A DNA stretch of 64,000 bases, taken from Lineus longissimus. Taxonomy: Eukaryota; Nemertea; Pilidiophora; Heteronemertea; Lineidae. The translations under genes were made by a program, and so were the position numbers. The stretch spans positions 9,116,501 to 9,180,500 of the forward strand of contig NC_088315.1 in the NCBI RefSeq assembly GCF_910592395.1, written 5' to 3'. The notes beneath the pieces were generated by a model. The model saw nothing but the letters and a program-made list of their open reading frames with translations, did not search any database and was not told where the DNA came from. Positions 56,601 through 64,000 of this stretch are shown here, piece after piece (position 1 is the stretch's first letter; every line of letters starts with the position of its first letter).

Positions 56601-59600
56601 ATCCGTCAAATTTTTGTGGGAATTTTATTTTTGCAAATTTTGTGAATGATCTTGATATGCAAAAATGAAAAGAGTGATTATAGTTTTTTGGTGAATTACA
56701 GAAATTTTGTCGTTTACAGTACAATTTTGTAGTTTACGGTACAATAGATCTTGAGTTTGTGAAATTGCAGTAAAAGTTTGCGATATGACTATCTTATAGA
56801 CTTCCATTGATGTGAGTGAGCTGATCGCCAAAAGCTACGAGGATTTCGGTCTGATAACCAACCAGCAAATCGACAAACTCCGCTTGAAACATCGGCTGAA
56901 GGTCGTACAGGGTATCGAGGATAGCACGATGAAGAACGTGATTCGAAGTGTCATGGCGGACGTCCATGCGAAGGGAAAAGATTTGGAAGATTTGTTCCTG
57001 GTTTTCAAGGTACAGTAGAACCTCTCTATTAAGGACACCCTCGGGACTAACAAGTGCTGTCCTAAATAGAGAGGTGTCCTGATTAGAGAGGTCAAATTGA
57101 GTAGAAACAACCGCTTTGGGACTAAAACTAGTGTCCTTAATAGAGAGGTGTCCGCTAAGAGAGGTTCTACTCTAGGTCGAGTTGAGCACGAGTTAAAAAT
57201 AATGAGTTTTGAGCTGATGCGCATCAACTACTTAATACTTACTACTAAAGTACAACATGATGGTTTAAGCCATCAAAAGTGTGAGGGGTGTCAACAAGGA
57301 CATTGTATGCTCTATAAACCTTATTTGGGGACTTGTAATGTTAAGTAGGAGGAAACCAGAGACCCCGAAGAAACCTACGCTGTCAAAGACTTGCTCTCTC
57401 TCTAACATATATAGGTACACTGGGAATTGAACCTGGGATCTCCGAGATGACAGGCCCTAATTTTTTTATTGAACCACTTTGACAGTTGAACACGTGCACT
57501 TGTACTGTAAACAGAATGCACTAATGGACTTTGCTTTTAATAACTCGATCATTATAAATATATTTACAGGAGGAATATCTGACTTCTTACTATTGGAGGA
57601 CCAACCAAACCGTCGAGACCTCGGAGAAGTATGATCCTTCGCGACCTTACTATGAACAATACAAAATCGACTTCGATCAATTCAAGACCATGTTCCTGGC
57701 GCTGTCTCCCTGGGCGGCAGGAAGCATCGCGCATTTGCTCGCTTTACGATTATTCAGGGTGAGTGTGTATGATGACGTGTCACAGGTTTGGTTGTCCTTC
57801 TGCCAGGATTTAAAAATGGAAGGGTATTTCTCCTTTTGGTGAAAAGGAGTAGGAAGCGTTTTTTTGCCAAAAAGAGGATATAATTGCACCATGAAGTCAG
57901 ATTTGAATAAATGAAACTTACAGTTGATGAAATTTACATTCATATACCGCAAAATCCAAAATATTTGCACTGATACGGTTCAAAAACATCATCTAAAAAT
58001 GTGGGTTTTTAGCCCACGCCTGAAATTGGCAACAGTCTAGCCTTTTGAATGTCAACATGAAGCTTATTCCAAAGCCTTTCCGCTAGGACAAGGAAGCTCC
58101 CATCACCGTACAGGGATCTGCAGGAAACATTTATCCTCGGACCTATAGGATCGTCCAGAATCTGTACTCCTCAGAGAATGGGGCAAGGCTTGTAAATGCC
58201 ACCTCCAATACAGAATTTTCAAGACAATCGTCCATTTCAGATCCTAGACGAGAACAAAGACAACATGATCAACTTTAAGGAGTTTGCGTGGTGTATGGGC
58301 GTGATGAACCTCGCTGACCTCCCCGAGCGAGCCAAGCTATTATATCGTCTCCACCTCCCGCCCGCCCTGCTACCATCGGACATCGAGGACCTTGAATCGC
58401 CACAGTCAGGTACAACTCAACCACAGTCAAGTATGTACTTGCATGGGTGTCGTTGGCACTTTTTGTTTCTTTATTTCTTGTGTTGCGTCTTGCCCTAGAT
58501 ATTACAGGGTGTTCTGAAAAAAACCACCCTACTTCCACCACCCAAAACTTAAAGGTTAGGCCGTTCGTACTACTGGTTGTCCAGGAAAATAGAAATGCAT
58601 TTTTACACAATGCTGTAATTCAGCTATCATGCATGCAACTTTGCTGAAACCTGGTATGTATCGTATTTGTACGTGTCAACACGATGGCAATGTTGAAATT
58701 TGTATTCGGTACATATTTATGAAATTTGAAATTTTCAAATTCAATTATAAATTTCAAATTCCTAACGAACACTGTAGGCCTTTAAAAGCCCCTGTGTCAG
58801 TGGATTGAAAATCTTTCTAGGAAAAAATGAGACCTCGATACGTGGATTTCGTCAAGTAGTCGGATGTCTGATGTTTCCGGTATTGAGAGGATTTCTGGGG
58901 GTTTTTTCTCTCGAGGAAAACGATTTAATTTTGCCGGCAGAAATGGCCCTGGCAATCCTTCTTGAAATAGGGAGGAGATGTGGTGACTTGTATGCTATGC
59001 CACTTCTGCTTTGCAAAACATTAATTAGGTTGATCAAGTAAAATAAAGACTAATTACAGTGAGTAAAAACTCAACTAATCTTAATTAGTCGTTATGTTAC
59101 TTTTCAACACTTTAGCCTATCTATTTTTTTTCTCAATTGCTCCTTACACCTTTTTGAGTTGAGTACGGAAATTCCAGCCTTGTGATATTGTACAGGTCGG
59201 GCTGGATTCCAGACATATTTCCTTTCCCACAAGTTTCGGTTAATTTAGTTGCATGTTTTGGCTTGAGGTTCCATTGTTTTATAAGTTAGTGGTAGCGAAA
59301 CCTTTTTATTGATGAAGTCCTGTGCTTTGTGGTGAATTGGCCACTCGAGATAAGTCACTGGGTCCAGGCGAACTGTTCTAGGATATATCGGGCTTCCCCT
59401 ATTCCGTGCTGTTCTCAGACTAAAGACAATATTCCTCCACTAGAGTGCAGCACCAAACGTGGTTTAGCATCTCACTCTCGGACATCTGAGCCAAAAAAAC
59501 TAAACTTTTTCCTTGTCATGATGCAATGAGTTCATGACCTCATCTTCCGTTTACTTCTCAAATAATCGACATTATTTGCAAAAGCAGAAATTTCCTGAAA

Positions 59601-62600
59601 TTCCGCAGCATCAAGTCGTGTGACCTCATTCTTTATTCTAAAACACCTAGATTACAATGAACCTTGTCTAACAGTGCATGATGCACTTAGCGCCCACTGA
59701 GCCTCCTTTTGATGGTAGCGGTGGTGAGGCAACCATGACCGCTTGGGTCGGTACAGAATATGGAGGCAGTCAAAATCAAATCTAAGTGTTTTGTTTGAAG
59801 TATTTTAGAAAAGAAATTGATGTCTGGCTGTCTGTATTGGTTGCCTAACCAAATGCCACAGCTATTTTGCCCAAAATCAGGCTTTTGCCTGCAACTTAGC
59901 TCCAACCTTGGCATGTGAGACCACCAGTGTTTCAAGTTCGGTATCAATTCCTTAGGAGTACAGCCTGTAGGGAAGCCAGTATCCTGCAACAGTTATCTGA
60001 CGAAACCCAGGGACTTCACCCCGCTTTTCCGGACATCGCATGTTTCGTCTCTATCCTTAAACTTGTCTCCCGTCTTCTTTCGTCAGGTGGGACAGAAAAT
60101 GCTGTGGAAGCTACTGATTTCTTTGAAGACGATGAGAGTAGCTCCCCAACTAAATCATTGGGTGCTGAGAGCCCTGGCCCCGGTAGGTACCAAAATCTGT
60201 CACTCGGGGGACAGGGAGGACTCTTTCTTCTGCTTGAAATCATAATTTTGTTACCTGGGGGTAGTGAGGGAGGGACGAGGACTTTGTTTTGGTATTTGGA
60301 GTGGAAGGGAAGACGCTTGTGTAGGTATTCAAATTCATTGGGGATAATCTTTAATTTAATTTTTTTGTCATATTGTCATCCCCAAGTCATAAAGTGATCC
60401 CTAAAGCCCTCCCCCTGGCTGAAGTATTGTAATTGTGCTGTCTTCTTCATGTGAGGTTTGGGCACGGAATGTATGTAAGTTTGGGCTCTGGGGGTATGTA
60501 GGTTTGGGCTCTGGGGGTATGTAGGTTTGGGCTCTGGGGGTATGTAAGTTTGGGCTCTGGGGGTATGTAAGTTTGGGCTCAGGGAGTATGTAGGTTTGGG
60601 CTCTGGATGTATGTAAGTTTGGGCTCTGGATGTATGTAAGTTTGGGCTCTGGATGTATGTAAGTTTGGGCTCTGGATGTATGTAAGTTTGAGCTCTGGGG
60701 GTATGTAGGTTTGGGCTCTGGGGGTATGTTCAGTATTCTAACTGTGGCATGGTCTTTATGAATCATATGTTTCATAGATATTTTATCTGGCTAACTTTGT
60801 ACAGGTAATTAACTAGAGATGCCCAGGGACAAGAAGAAAATGTTCAGATGCAAAAAATCAACATATTGTGAATAAAAACTACTGGTATCATTTACTACTA
60901 TGGCTACTATGGCTACTACTATGCTTGGCTGACACTCGCTTGTGCACGTCTGCTCAAAATTTCAAACTGGCGTAGATCCTGGATGGACAAATCATAGCTC
61001 AATTAAGCTATCACCCGTCAATCAGTCTGCGTCATTTTCTACTGCAGCATGTCCACTGATTACTGAATACCATTATGGTGAATCCAAGTTCCACTATAGT
61101 GTGGTCACTGAATACCATTATGGTGAATCCAAGTTCCACTATAGTGTGGTCACTGAATACCATTATGGTGAATCCAAGTTCCACTATAGTGTGGTCACTG
61201 AATACCATTATGGTGAATCCAAGTTCCACTATAGTGTGGTCACTGAATACCATTGTGGTGAATCCAAGTTCCACTATAGTGTGGTCACTGAATACCATTA
61301 TGGTGAATCCAAGTTCCACTATAGTGTGGTCACTGAATACCATTATGGTGAATCCAAGTTCCACTATAGTGTGGTCACTGAATACCATTATGGTGAATCC
61401 AAGTTCCAATATAGTGTGGTCACTGAGTACCATTGTGGTGAATCCAGAATTCTATTGTGGTGAATCCAAGTTCCACTATAGTGTGGTCACTGAATACCAT
61501 TATGGTGAATTCAAGTTATACTAAAGTGTGGTCACTGAATACCATTATGATGAATCCTAAATTCCACTATAGTTTGGTCACTGTATACCTTTGTGGTGAA
61601 TTCGACCAGAAATTGTGCCATGGTGAATGCAATATATTTACTTTCCTCTATTCCATGTTAATTTTCCAGAAGTGTTGGGAACCTCGCCACATTCTGCTAA
61701 GTCAACCCAAGGTCCTCTTGGCTCCTCGCCTCTTCCCCCAGTCCCAGAGTCGAGCCCCGCCAAGCCTATACCGAGTACACCAAAGTCACTAAACATCGGC
61801 AACCAGTCTGCTGGAGCCGGGTTACCGTCGCCAGTGGATAGCCTCGGTGGAGACACAGCGCCACCTATATTGCTGGAGAAGAGCGACTCGATCAGTTTGG
61901 GGTCGGAGCCAAGTACATCGAAAGGTGAGAAAGAAAATATGTCATACGGGTGAGGTGTTTGTTGAAAGCCTTTTCAATCAATCAATCAAATTGTCATTTC
62001 TCTTGCAAAACTTTCAACGCAAAAGAGTCCTGTTCAATTTCTGATGAATATAATTTTTTCAGACCTGACGGGAAGTTTTGATTACAAGTATGGTGCTGGC
62101 TACAAGAGTCGTTTGAGTAAACAGGACAGCCGCTCGGATATCAAGGCCATTCCCAGGATGAACCAGGTAGGTTCGAAACCATACAAATTAAAAAAAGTTT
62201 TGCATTTGTCTGATTGATTAAAATGTGTGTACAACTGCTTTATGCAGTTGTCTTTAATAGATATATTTCTCTGGGGGTCTGATCAAAGGGGGGTGTTTTT
62301 GTGGGGGTTACTTCCGACCCTGAAGGTGTTACTTGAACTTGGCACCATGAATCAATTGTCCTGCTAACTATATTGCTCTTTTTTCACTTGGAACTTCAGG
62401 AGCAGTTCATCCAACTGTGGAAGACGCTTTACGACATGTTCAGTGAAAATTCAGAAGAACAGCAGCTGTATCACTCGATAGCCACCGTCGGGACCCTGCT
62501 GCTGGAGATTGGGGAAGTCGGGAAGCAGTTCTACCTGAAGCATAGCTCGTCTCAGGAGAGTGGGAAGTCCCTTAGTAGTGGGAACTTCGACAAGAGCGTC

Positions 62601-63167
62601 AGCAGTGGGAATCTGGATGGCCAGAATAGCGATGTAGCCAGTCCGGTGGATACGGTTATTTCTTCTCCGCCGGTTGATGATGTTGCCACTCCTGTAGCTG
62701 GGAGTCAGGAGAGTGATATGAATCCCGAAGCCGTTGCCCCAGGGGATGGTCAAGTTGGGGAGGATGAGGTTGATGACGTCAACAAGGTGGCTACGGAGGA
62801 TGCAACGCCGAATCTGGTAGTTGAGGATTCTGCCAGCACTAAGGATGCGGATAAAACCGAGGAATCGACGAGTATACCTGAAGGTGCGCTGGGGCCAGCT
62901 CAGTCTGAGCCGATACCGATATCCGCCTCAGGCCAGGGACACCAGGCCGATTCGACGCCGAGTTCTTACAAACCTGACCTGGATTGGTCCATAACTTATG
63001 AGCAGTTCATGGCGTCGTTATTAACCGAGGTGCCGCTGGTGAAGTTTTTCGAAAAGGAGGAGGATTTACAGGGGGCGATCGAGCGTTTCCGGTCCCGCCG
63101 CCTATTGCAGAGAACAAGCAGCGTGTCTGGGTCGTTTAGTTCAAATAGTTTGGCGTCGTCGTCATAA
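41698..63167 (+). CDS. TBC1D9: TBC1D9/TBC1D9B orthologue: GRAM-GRAM-TBC-EF-hand Rab GTPase-activating protein
   Basis: Predicted Rab-GAP on membranes. Coding exons: 41698-41741, 43079-43190, 43397-43448, 44702-44872, 45536-45622, 45981-46114, 46546-46611, 47014-47090, 50884-50937, 51387-51588, 52290-52489, 53810-53992, 54495-54698, 54962-55203, 55336-55508, 56297-56479, 56800-57009, 57570-57758, 58241-58409, 60087-60182, 61670-61924, 62063-62166, 62400-63167. The sum is 3975 nt = 1324 aa with every phase matching; vertebrate TBC1D9 is about 1260 aa. The N-terminus [15 protein letters not shown] matches the vertebrate protein. The TBC domain keeps the Arg-finger motif IERDLHR and the Gln-finger YCQ, so GAP activity is expected. 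A full EF-hand loop follows, then a Ser-rich acidic tail. In-frame alternative sites exist at exons 11 and 19. Intron 17 starts within a MITE end, and introns 11, 15 and 20 hold minisatellites. TBC1D9 and TBC1D9B cannot be told apart; this is probably the pre-duplication orthologue. Confidence 0.95.
42886..42905. repeat. ACCCTGTA element end in TBC1D9 intron 1
   Basis: TTGGGCACACCCTGTATTG resembles the terminal CAGGGTG sequence of the foldback at 32433-32521. It is only a short match and may be a relic end. Confidence 0.3.
43612..43785. mobile_element. GTTGCAGC family copy 2 (MITE-like), TBC1D9 intron 3
   Basis: It begins TGAGCGCTAAAATGACC and ends ATGATCGCAGGTTGCAGC, AACTAAAATCTCTTGTTAGCG. 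The end matches copies at 24.8, 44.4 and 49.8 kb. No ORF. Confidence 0.55.
44211..44396. mobile_element. GTTGCAGC family copy 3 (MITE-like), TBC1D9 intron 3
   Basis: The left end TAAAGCGCCCAAATGAGCGA then TTTTTGTTGCTG; the right end reverse-complements to TAAGCGACCTACAAACAGGC then AATTTTTGTCC. These are imperfect terminal inverted repeats, with an inner GATCGCAGGTTGC motif. Confidence 0.6.
45236..45420 (+). mobile_element. tRNA-derived SINE relic, TBC1D9 intron 4
   Basis: A B-box-like GGTTCAATTC at 45291-45300 is followed about 50 bp later by GTAGGTTTTCTCCGGGTCG and TCCGGTTTCCTCCTGCAGT, then a short A-rich end. The same body sequence is found on the minus strand at 57340-57485. The A-box is poorly kept. 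Confidence 0.55.
45536..47090 (+). other. GRAM domain 1 region of TBC1D9 (exons 5-8)
   Basis: The exons encode [70 protein letters not shown] and [16 protein letters not shown]. This follows the vertebrate TBC1D9 first GRAM domain segment by segment. GRAM domains are PH-like and bind membranes or proteins. Confidence 0.9.
47160..47270. repeat. Degenerate ~21-bp repeat GGAAAGTGTTTTCTGCAAGCC
   Basis: Four to five units of GAAAGTGYTTYCYGCAAGCY in TBC1D9 intron 8, directly after exon 8. It explains two short ORFs. Confidence 0.75.
47400..49700. other. TBC1D9 intron 8 interior, nothing recognised beyond repeats
   Basis: Intron 8 (47091-50883) is the longest in the gene. Most of it is unique AT-rich sequence without exon-like features. 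A GGGGCTATAA/GTAC-type repeat related to family B lies near 47420-47560. Confidence 0.45.
49715..49887. mobile_element. GTTGCAGC family copy 4, with terminal inverted repeats
   Basis: The left arm GAGAGATTTTAGTTGCTGCA and the reverse complement of the right arm CAGGCGATTTTAGCTGCTGC pair, and the match continues to GTGATGAC/GCGATGAC. About 170 bp in TBC1D9 intron 8; the ORFs over it are not genes. Confidence 0.68.
51020..51062 (+). pseudogene. Decayed copy of TBC1D9 exon 9 (3' part)
   Basis: ATCATAGCTGTCAGAACCAG followed by ACAAGTAATGACT aligns with the end of exon 9 (ATGATAGCTGCTAGAACCAG) and its intron (GTGAGTAATGACT). The donor GT has become AC, so it cannot splice as exon 9 does. Downstream intron sequence (TACATGTA, GTTGGTTTGTG) is also duplicated. 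Confidence 0.75.
51236..51333 (+). pseudogene. Decayed copy of TBC1D9 exon 10 (5' half)
   Basis: The copy lies just upstream of the live exon at 51387-51588. In the exon frame it reads ASTLK, stop, [20 protein letters not shown], against the live [18 protein letters not shown] and [13 protein letters not shown] replaces the Lys codon before this stretch and a TGA replaces an Arg codon. No good acceptor precedes it. Both stops rule out use as an alternative exon in this frame. Confidence 0.85.
51387..52489 (+). other. GRAM domain 2 region of TBC1D9 (exons 10-11)
   Basis: Exon 10 encodes [34 protein letters not shown] and [15 protein letters not shown]. Exon 11 encodes [20 protein letters not shown] and [18 protein letters not shown]. 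The order and spacing match the second GRAM domain. An acceptor 21 nt upstream of exon 11 (exon from 52269) would add LFNTVFQ in frame. Confidence 0.9.
51637..51868 (+). repeat. Dispersed repeat family E, copy 1
   Basis: It matches 59632-59850: ATTCTAAAACACCT, TACAATGAACC, GCCTC-TTTTGATGG, ACCGCTTGGGT, ATATGGAGGCAGTCAAAA, AGAAATTGAT and TGTCTGTATTGGTTGCC-like sequence. Both are in TBC1D9 introns, same orientation, about 8 kb apart. Confidence 0.75.
52929..53635. repeat. 58-bp minisatellite in TBC1D9 intron 11, ~12 copies
   Basis: The unit starts AAAACATGCAAACAGAGGGC and runs through ATGGTTCTCCCAAGGTGGGC and TTGGTGCTGCACCCACCC. The starts at 52988, 53046 and 53104 are 58 bp apart. The units are nearly identical, implying recent homogenisation. 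It lacks stop codons in several frames on both strands, which produces long spurious ORFs. Confidence 0.95.
54789..54910. repeat. Tandem duplication of ~60 bp in TBC1D9 intron 13
   Basis: AATATTCAGGCSTTGATCCA, GGGGGG, ACCAGACACACGGCCCACAT and AATTCATGAA occur twice in a row. They are nearly identical and therefore recent. Confidence 0.9.
55581..56283. repeat. ~42-bp minisatellite filling TBC1D9 intron 15, ~16 copies
   Basis: The unit is TAGGGTGACACTAGATTAAA followed by CTACTGTTTGTAAAGATATA, with length variants 40-46 bp. It runs from 73 bp after the exon 15 donor to 13 bp before the exon 16 acceptor, so it makes up nearly the whole intron. Confidence 0.95.
57011..57174. mobile_element. MITE, TACAGTRGAACC family, copy 2, inserted in the exon 17 splice donor
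   Basis: The left end TACAGTAGAACCTCTCTATT lies directly after CAAGG. The right end reverse-complements to TAGAGTAGAACCTCTCTTAG. The interior has repeated AGAGAGGTGTCC and TTAATAGAGAGG. TA is present at both ends (57011-57012 and 57173-57174), as expected for a TA target-site duplication. It is related to 39640-39821. Confidence 0.85.
57340..57485 (-). mobile_element. tRNA-derived SINE relic (minus strand), TBC1D9 intron 17
   Basis: On the minus strand: GTCAAAGTGGTTCAATAAAA (tRNA-like start), B-box GGTTCAATTCC, then GCGTAGGTTTCTTCGGGGTC and TCTGGTTTCCTCCTACTTAA. The body matches the SINE relic at 45236-45420. Confidence 0.6.
58241..58409 (+). CDS. EF-hand exon (exon 19) of TBC1D9, with tandem donors
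   Basis: It encodes [17 protein letters not shown]. The 12-residue loop [12 protein letters not shown] has Asp1, Asn3, Asp5 and Glu12, so calcium binding is possible. A second donor-like site (TCAA|GTATGT) 21 nt downstream, within a duplicated CCACAGTCA, would add GTTQPQS in frame. Confidence 0.88.
58553..58790 (+). mobile_element. Dispersed repeat family D, uninterrupted copy
   Basis: It starts AGGCCGTTCGTACTACTGG and passes GTCCAGGAAAATAGAA, TTTTACACAATGC, ACACGATGGCAATGTTGAAA and GAAATTTTCAAATTCAATTA. It is the intact counterpart of the copy at 35876-36235. In TBC1D9 intron 19. Confidence 0.65.
59632..59850 (+). repeat. Dispersed repeat family E, copy 2
   Basis: It matches 51637-51868 along its length with many substitutions; see the shared phrase ATATGGAGGCAGTCAAAA. 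In TBC1D9 intron 19. Confidence 0.75.
60471..60730. repeat. 24-bp minisatellite in TBC1D9 intron 20, ~11 copies
   Basis: The unit GTATGTAGGTTTGGGCTCTG plus GGGG, with GTAAG and GGAT variants. A 24-bp unit keeps frame, giving spurious repeat ORFs. Confidence 0.95.
61062..61605. repeat. 45-bp minisatellite in TBC1D9 intron 20, ~12 copies
   Basis: The unit is ACTGAATACCATTATGGTGA then ATCCAAGTTCCACTATAGTG then TGGTC. The first eight copies are almost identical and the last few are degenerate. It ends about 65 bp before the exon 21 acceptor. Confidence 0.95.
62400..63167 (+). CDS. Last coding exon (23) of TBC1D9
   Basis: It opens [20 protein letters not shown], matching the conserved C-terminal block of TBC1D9. 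It then has a long acidic Ser/Asp/Glu/Val-rich disordered stretch and a second conserved block ([38 protein letters not shown]) before a Ser-rich end. The disordered part accounts for much of the extra length over the vertebrate protein. TAA stop. Confidence 0.93.
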   Translation, partial: EQFIQLWKTLYDMFSENSEEQQLYHSIATVGTLLLEIGEVGKQFYLKHSSSQESGKSLSSGNFDKSVSSGNLDGQNSDVASPVDTVISSPPVDDVATPVAGSQESDMNPEAVAPGDGQVGEDEVDDVNKVATEDATPNLVVEDSASTKDADKTEESTSIPEGALGPAQSEPIPISASGQGHQADSTPSSYKPDLDWSITYEQFMASLLTEVPLVKFFEKEEDLQGAIERFRSRRLLQRTSSVSGSFSSNSLASSS

Positions 63168-64000
63168 CCCTCCCGGGTGTGATGAGTGGAGCGTGCCATC
63201 GGGAAGCTTTGTCTCCGCTATTCAGCAGCTGGTCGAACATCACGTATTAAAATCACACCTTCCATATCTGTAACTTGCTTGTGTTGGGGGCTATTGGGCA
63301 GTTGTTTGCGCATCAAATGACGACTTTGTTGCTGTGATTTTAAGCCCGAAGAATATGGAGTTGACAAACTCAAGATTTGATGCACTCACTGCTGAGGTAC
63401 TCCCCAATCTTGATTTAATATCTGTGAAAATCTGTACAAAATCGATTAATTAATGAGAACAGTTTGTAAAGTAAGTCTATATTATGTTGGACAAGATGTC
63501 GCTAATTGTAAAATATTGCAGTCTTGTATTATATTGGACAAGATGGGGTGGGATAGGGGGGAGGGGGACCCTGGCTGTTATCTGTGATTGCTCAAAGTAA
63601 ACTCTACGTATATGCCAAATGTTTGATATGACGGTAATTTCTTTTGGTTTTGCTATCAGTTTAAAATGGTGTTTTGAACTATAAAGTAAACCCCATTGTG
63701 ACTAATGCTGTTGACATTTTTCTTCAAAAAATCCTTTAGCATCTTTGAGATGGTGGGATTATTTTACCATGGAACCCTTTCGAGAATGAGCTCTTCCAGT
63801 GCAATGTACATGAATTGATATGAGGTAGGGCTATTCCAAAATTTGTTAGGGTGGATGGCTAGTCAGTCTGCGGGAACGGTGCTCTAATGTTTTTTTGTGC
63901 TTATGAATTTATGTATGTATGTCTGTTTGTATTATTGTAGATTGGTTCCTTTCTCTCTCGCCAGGGGGCAGATCAGTCTTATATGTTGTGGGAGTGATGT
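63168..64000 (+). other. TBC1D9 3' UTR to window end
   Basis: AT-rich with no further exon. An ATTAAA variant poly(A) signal occurs at about 63246, and the transcript may continue past the window. Confidence 0.5.

Noticed and set aside
60401-60775. Proline-rich 124-aa ORF on the minus strand
   Set aside because: Translation of the 24-bp minisatellite; no independent gene evidence.
60942-61524. Repeat-protein-like ORFs of 133-173 aa
   Set aside because: They arise from the 45-bp minisatellite, which keeps frame; both strands are open, and it lies in intron 20.

Overview
This is a metazoan nuclear window: multi-exon genes with GT-AG introns, long 3' UTRs, tRNA-derived SINEs, foldback (MITE-like) elements and minisatellites. 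The gene set (BCL9/legless, an SR splicing factor, KCTD6/21-like BTB proteins, TBC1D9) points to a bilaterian. The repeat style and compact introns fit a marine invertebrate, perhaps a lophotrochozoan, but the sequence alone does not fix the phylum.

Layout. 1-4134 (+): 3' coding part of a BCL9/legless beta-catenin co-activator, open at the left edge. 4135-11270: repeat-bearing 3' UTR/intergenic DNA. 11396-12526 (+): intronless alpha-crystallin-domain protein with TATA box, candidate heat-shock element and poly(A) signal. 14034-16433 (-): small multi-exon gene of unknown function with one uncertain junction. 18958-27682 (+): SR splicing factor with RRM, CCHC zinc knuckle and RS domain, including a 21-nt exon and a candidate 12-nt microexon. 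27683-29461: its long 3' UTR. 29500-33700: repeat-rich intergenic DNA. 33802-34509 and 36775-37482 (-): two tandem KCTD-type BTB genes, each with a 235-codon ORF and a splice acceptor just before the start codon. 37504-41600: intergenic repeats, then a candidate promoter. 41698-63167 (+): complete TBC1D9/TBC1D9B orthologue in 23 coding exons, phase-consistent throughout, predicted at 1324 aa (two GRAM domains, Rab-GAP TBC domain, EF-hand).

The genes do not form a pathway and are each transcribed alone. I found no new multi-gene system. The most interesting observations concern exon-intron structure and mobile DNA. A foldback transposon sits inside the 5' splice site of TBC1D9 exon 17. Decayed copies of TBC1D9 exons 9 and 10 lie between the live exons. 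A 12-nt in-frame microexon is predicted in the RRM of the SR protein. Two copies of one repeat family each carry a different SINE at about the same internal position. Four minisatellites lie in TBC1D9 introns.

Exon limits come from reading splice consensus, reading frame and recalled family similarity. No database search or transcript data was used.
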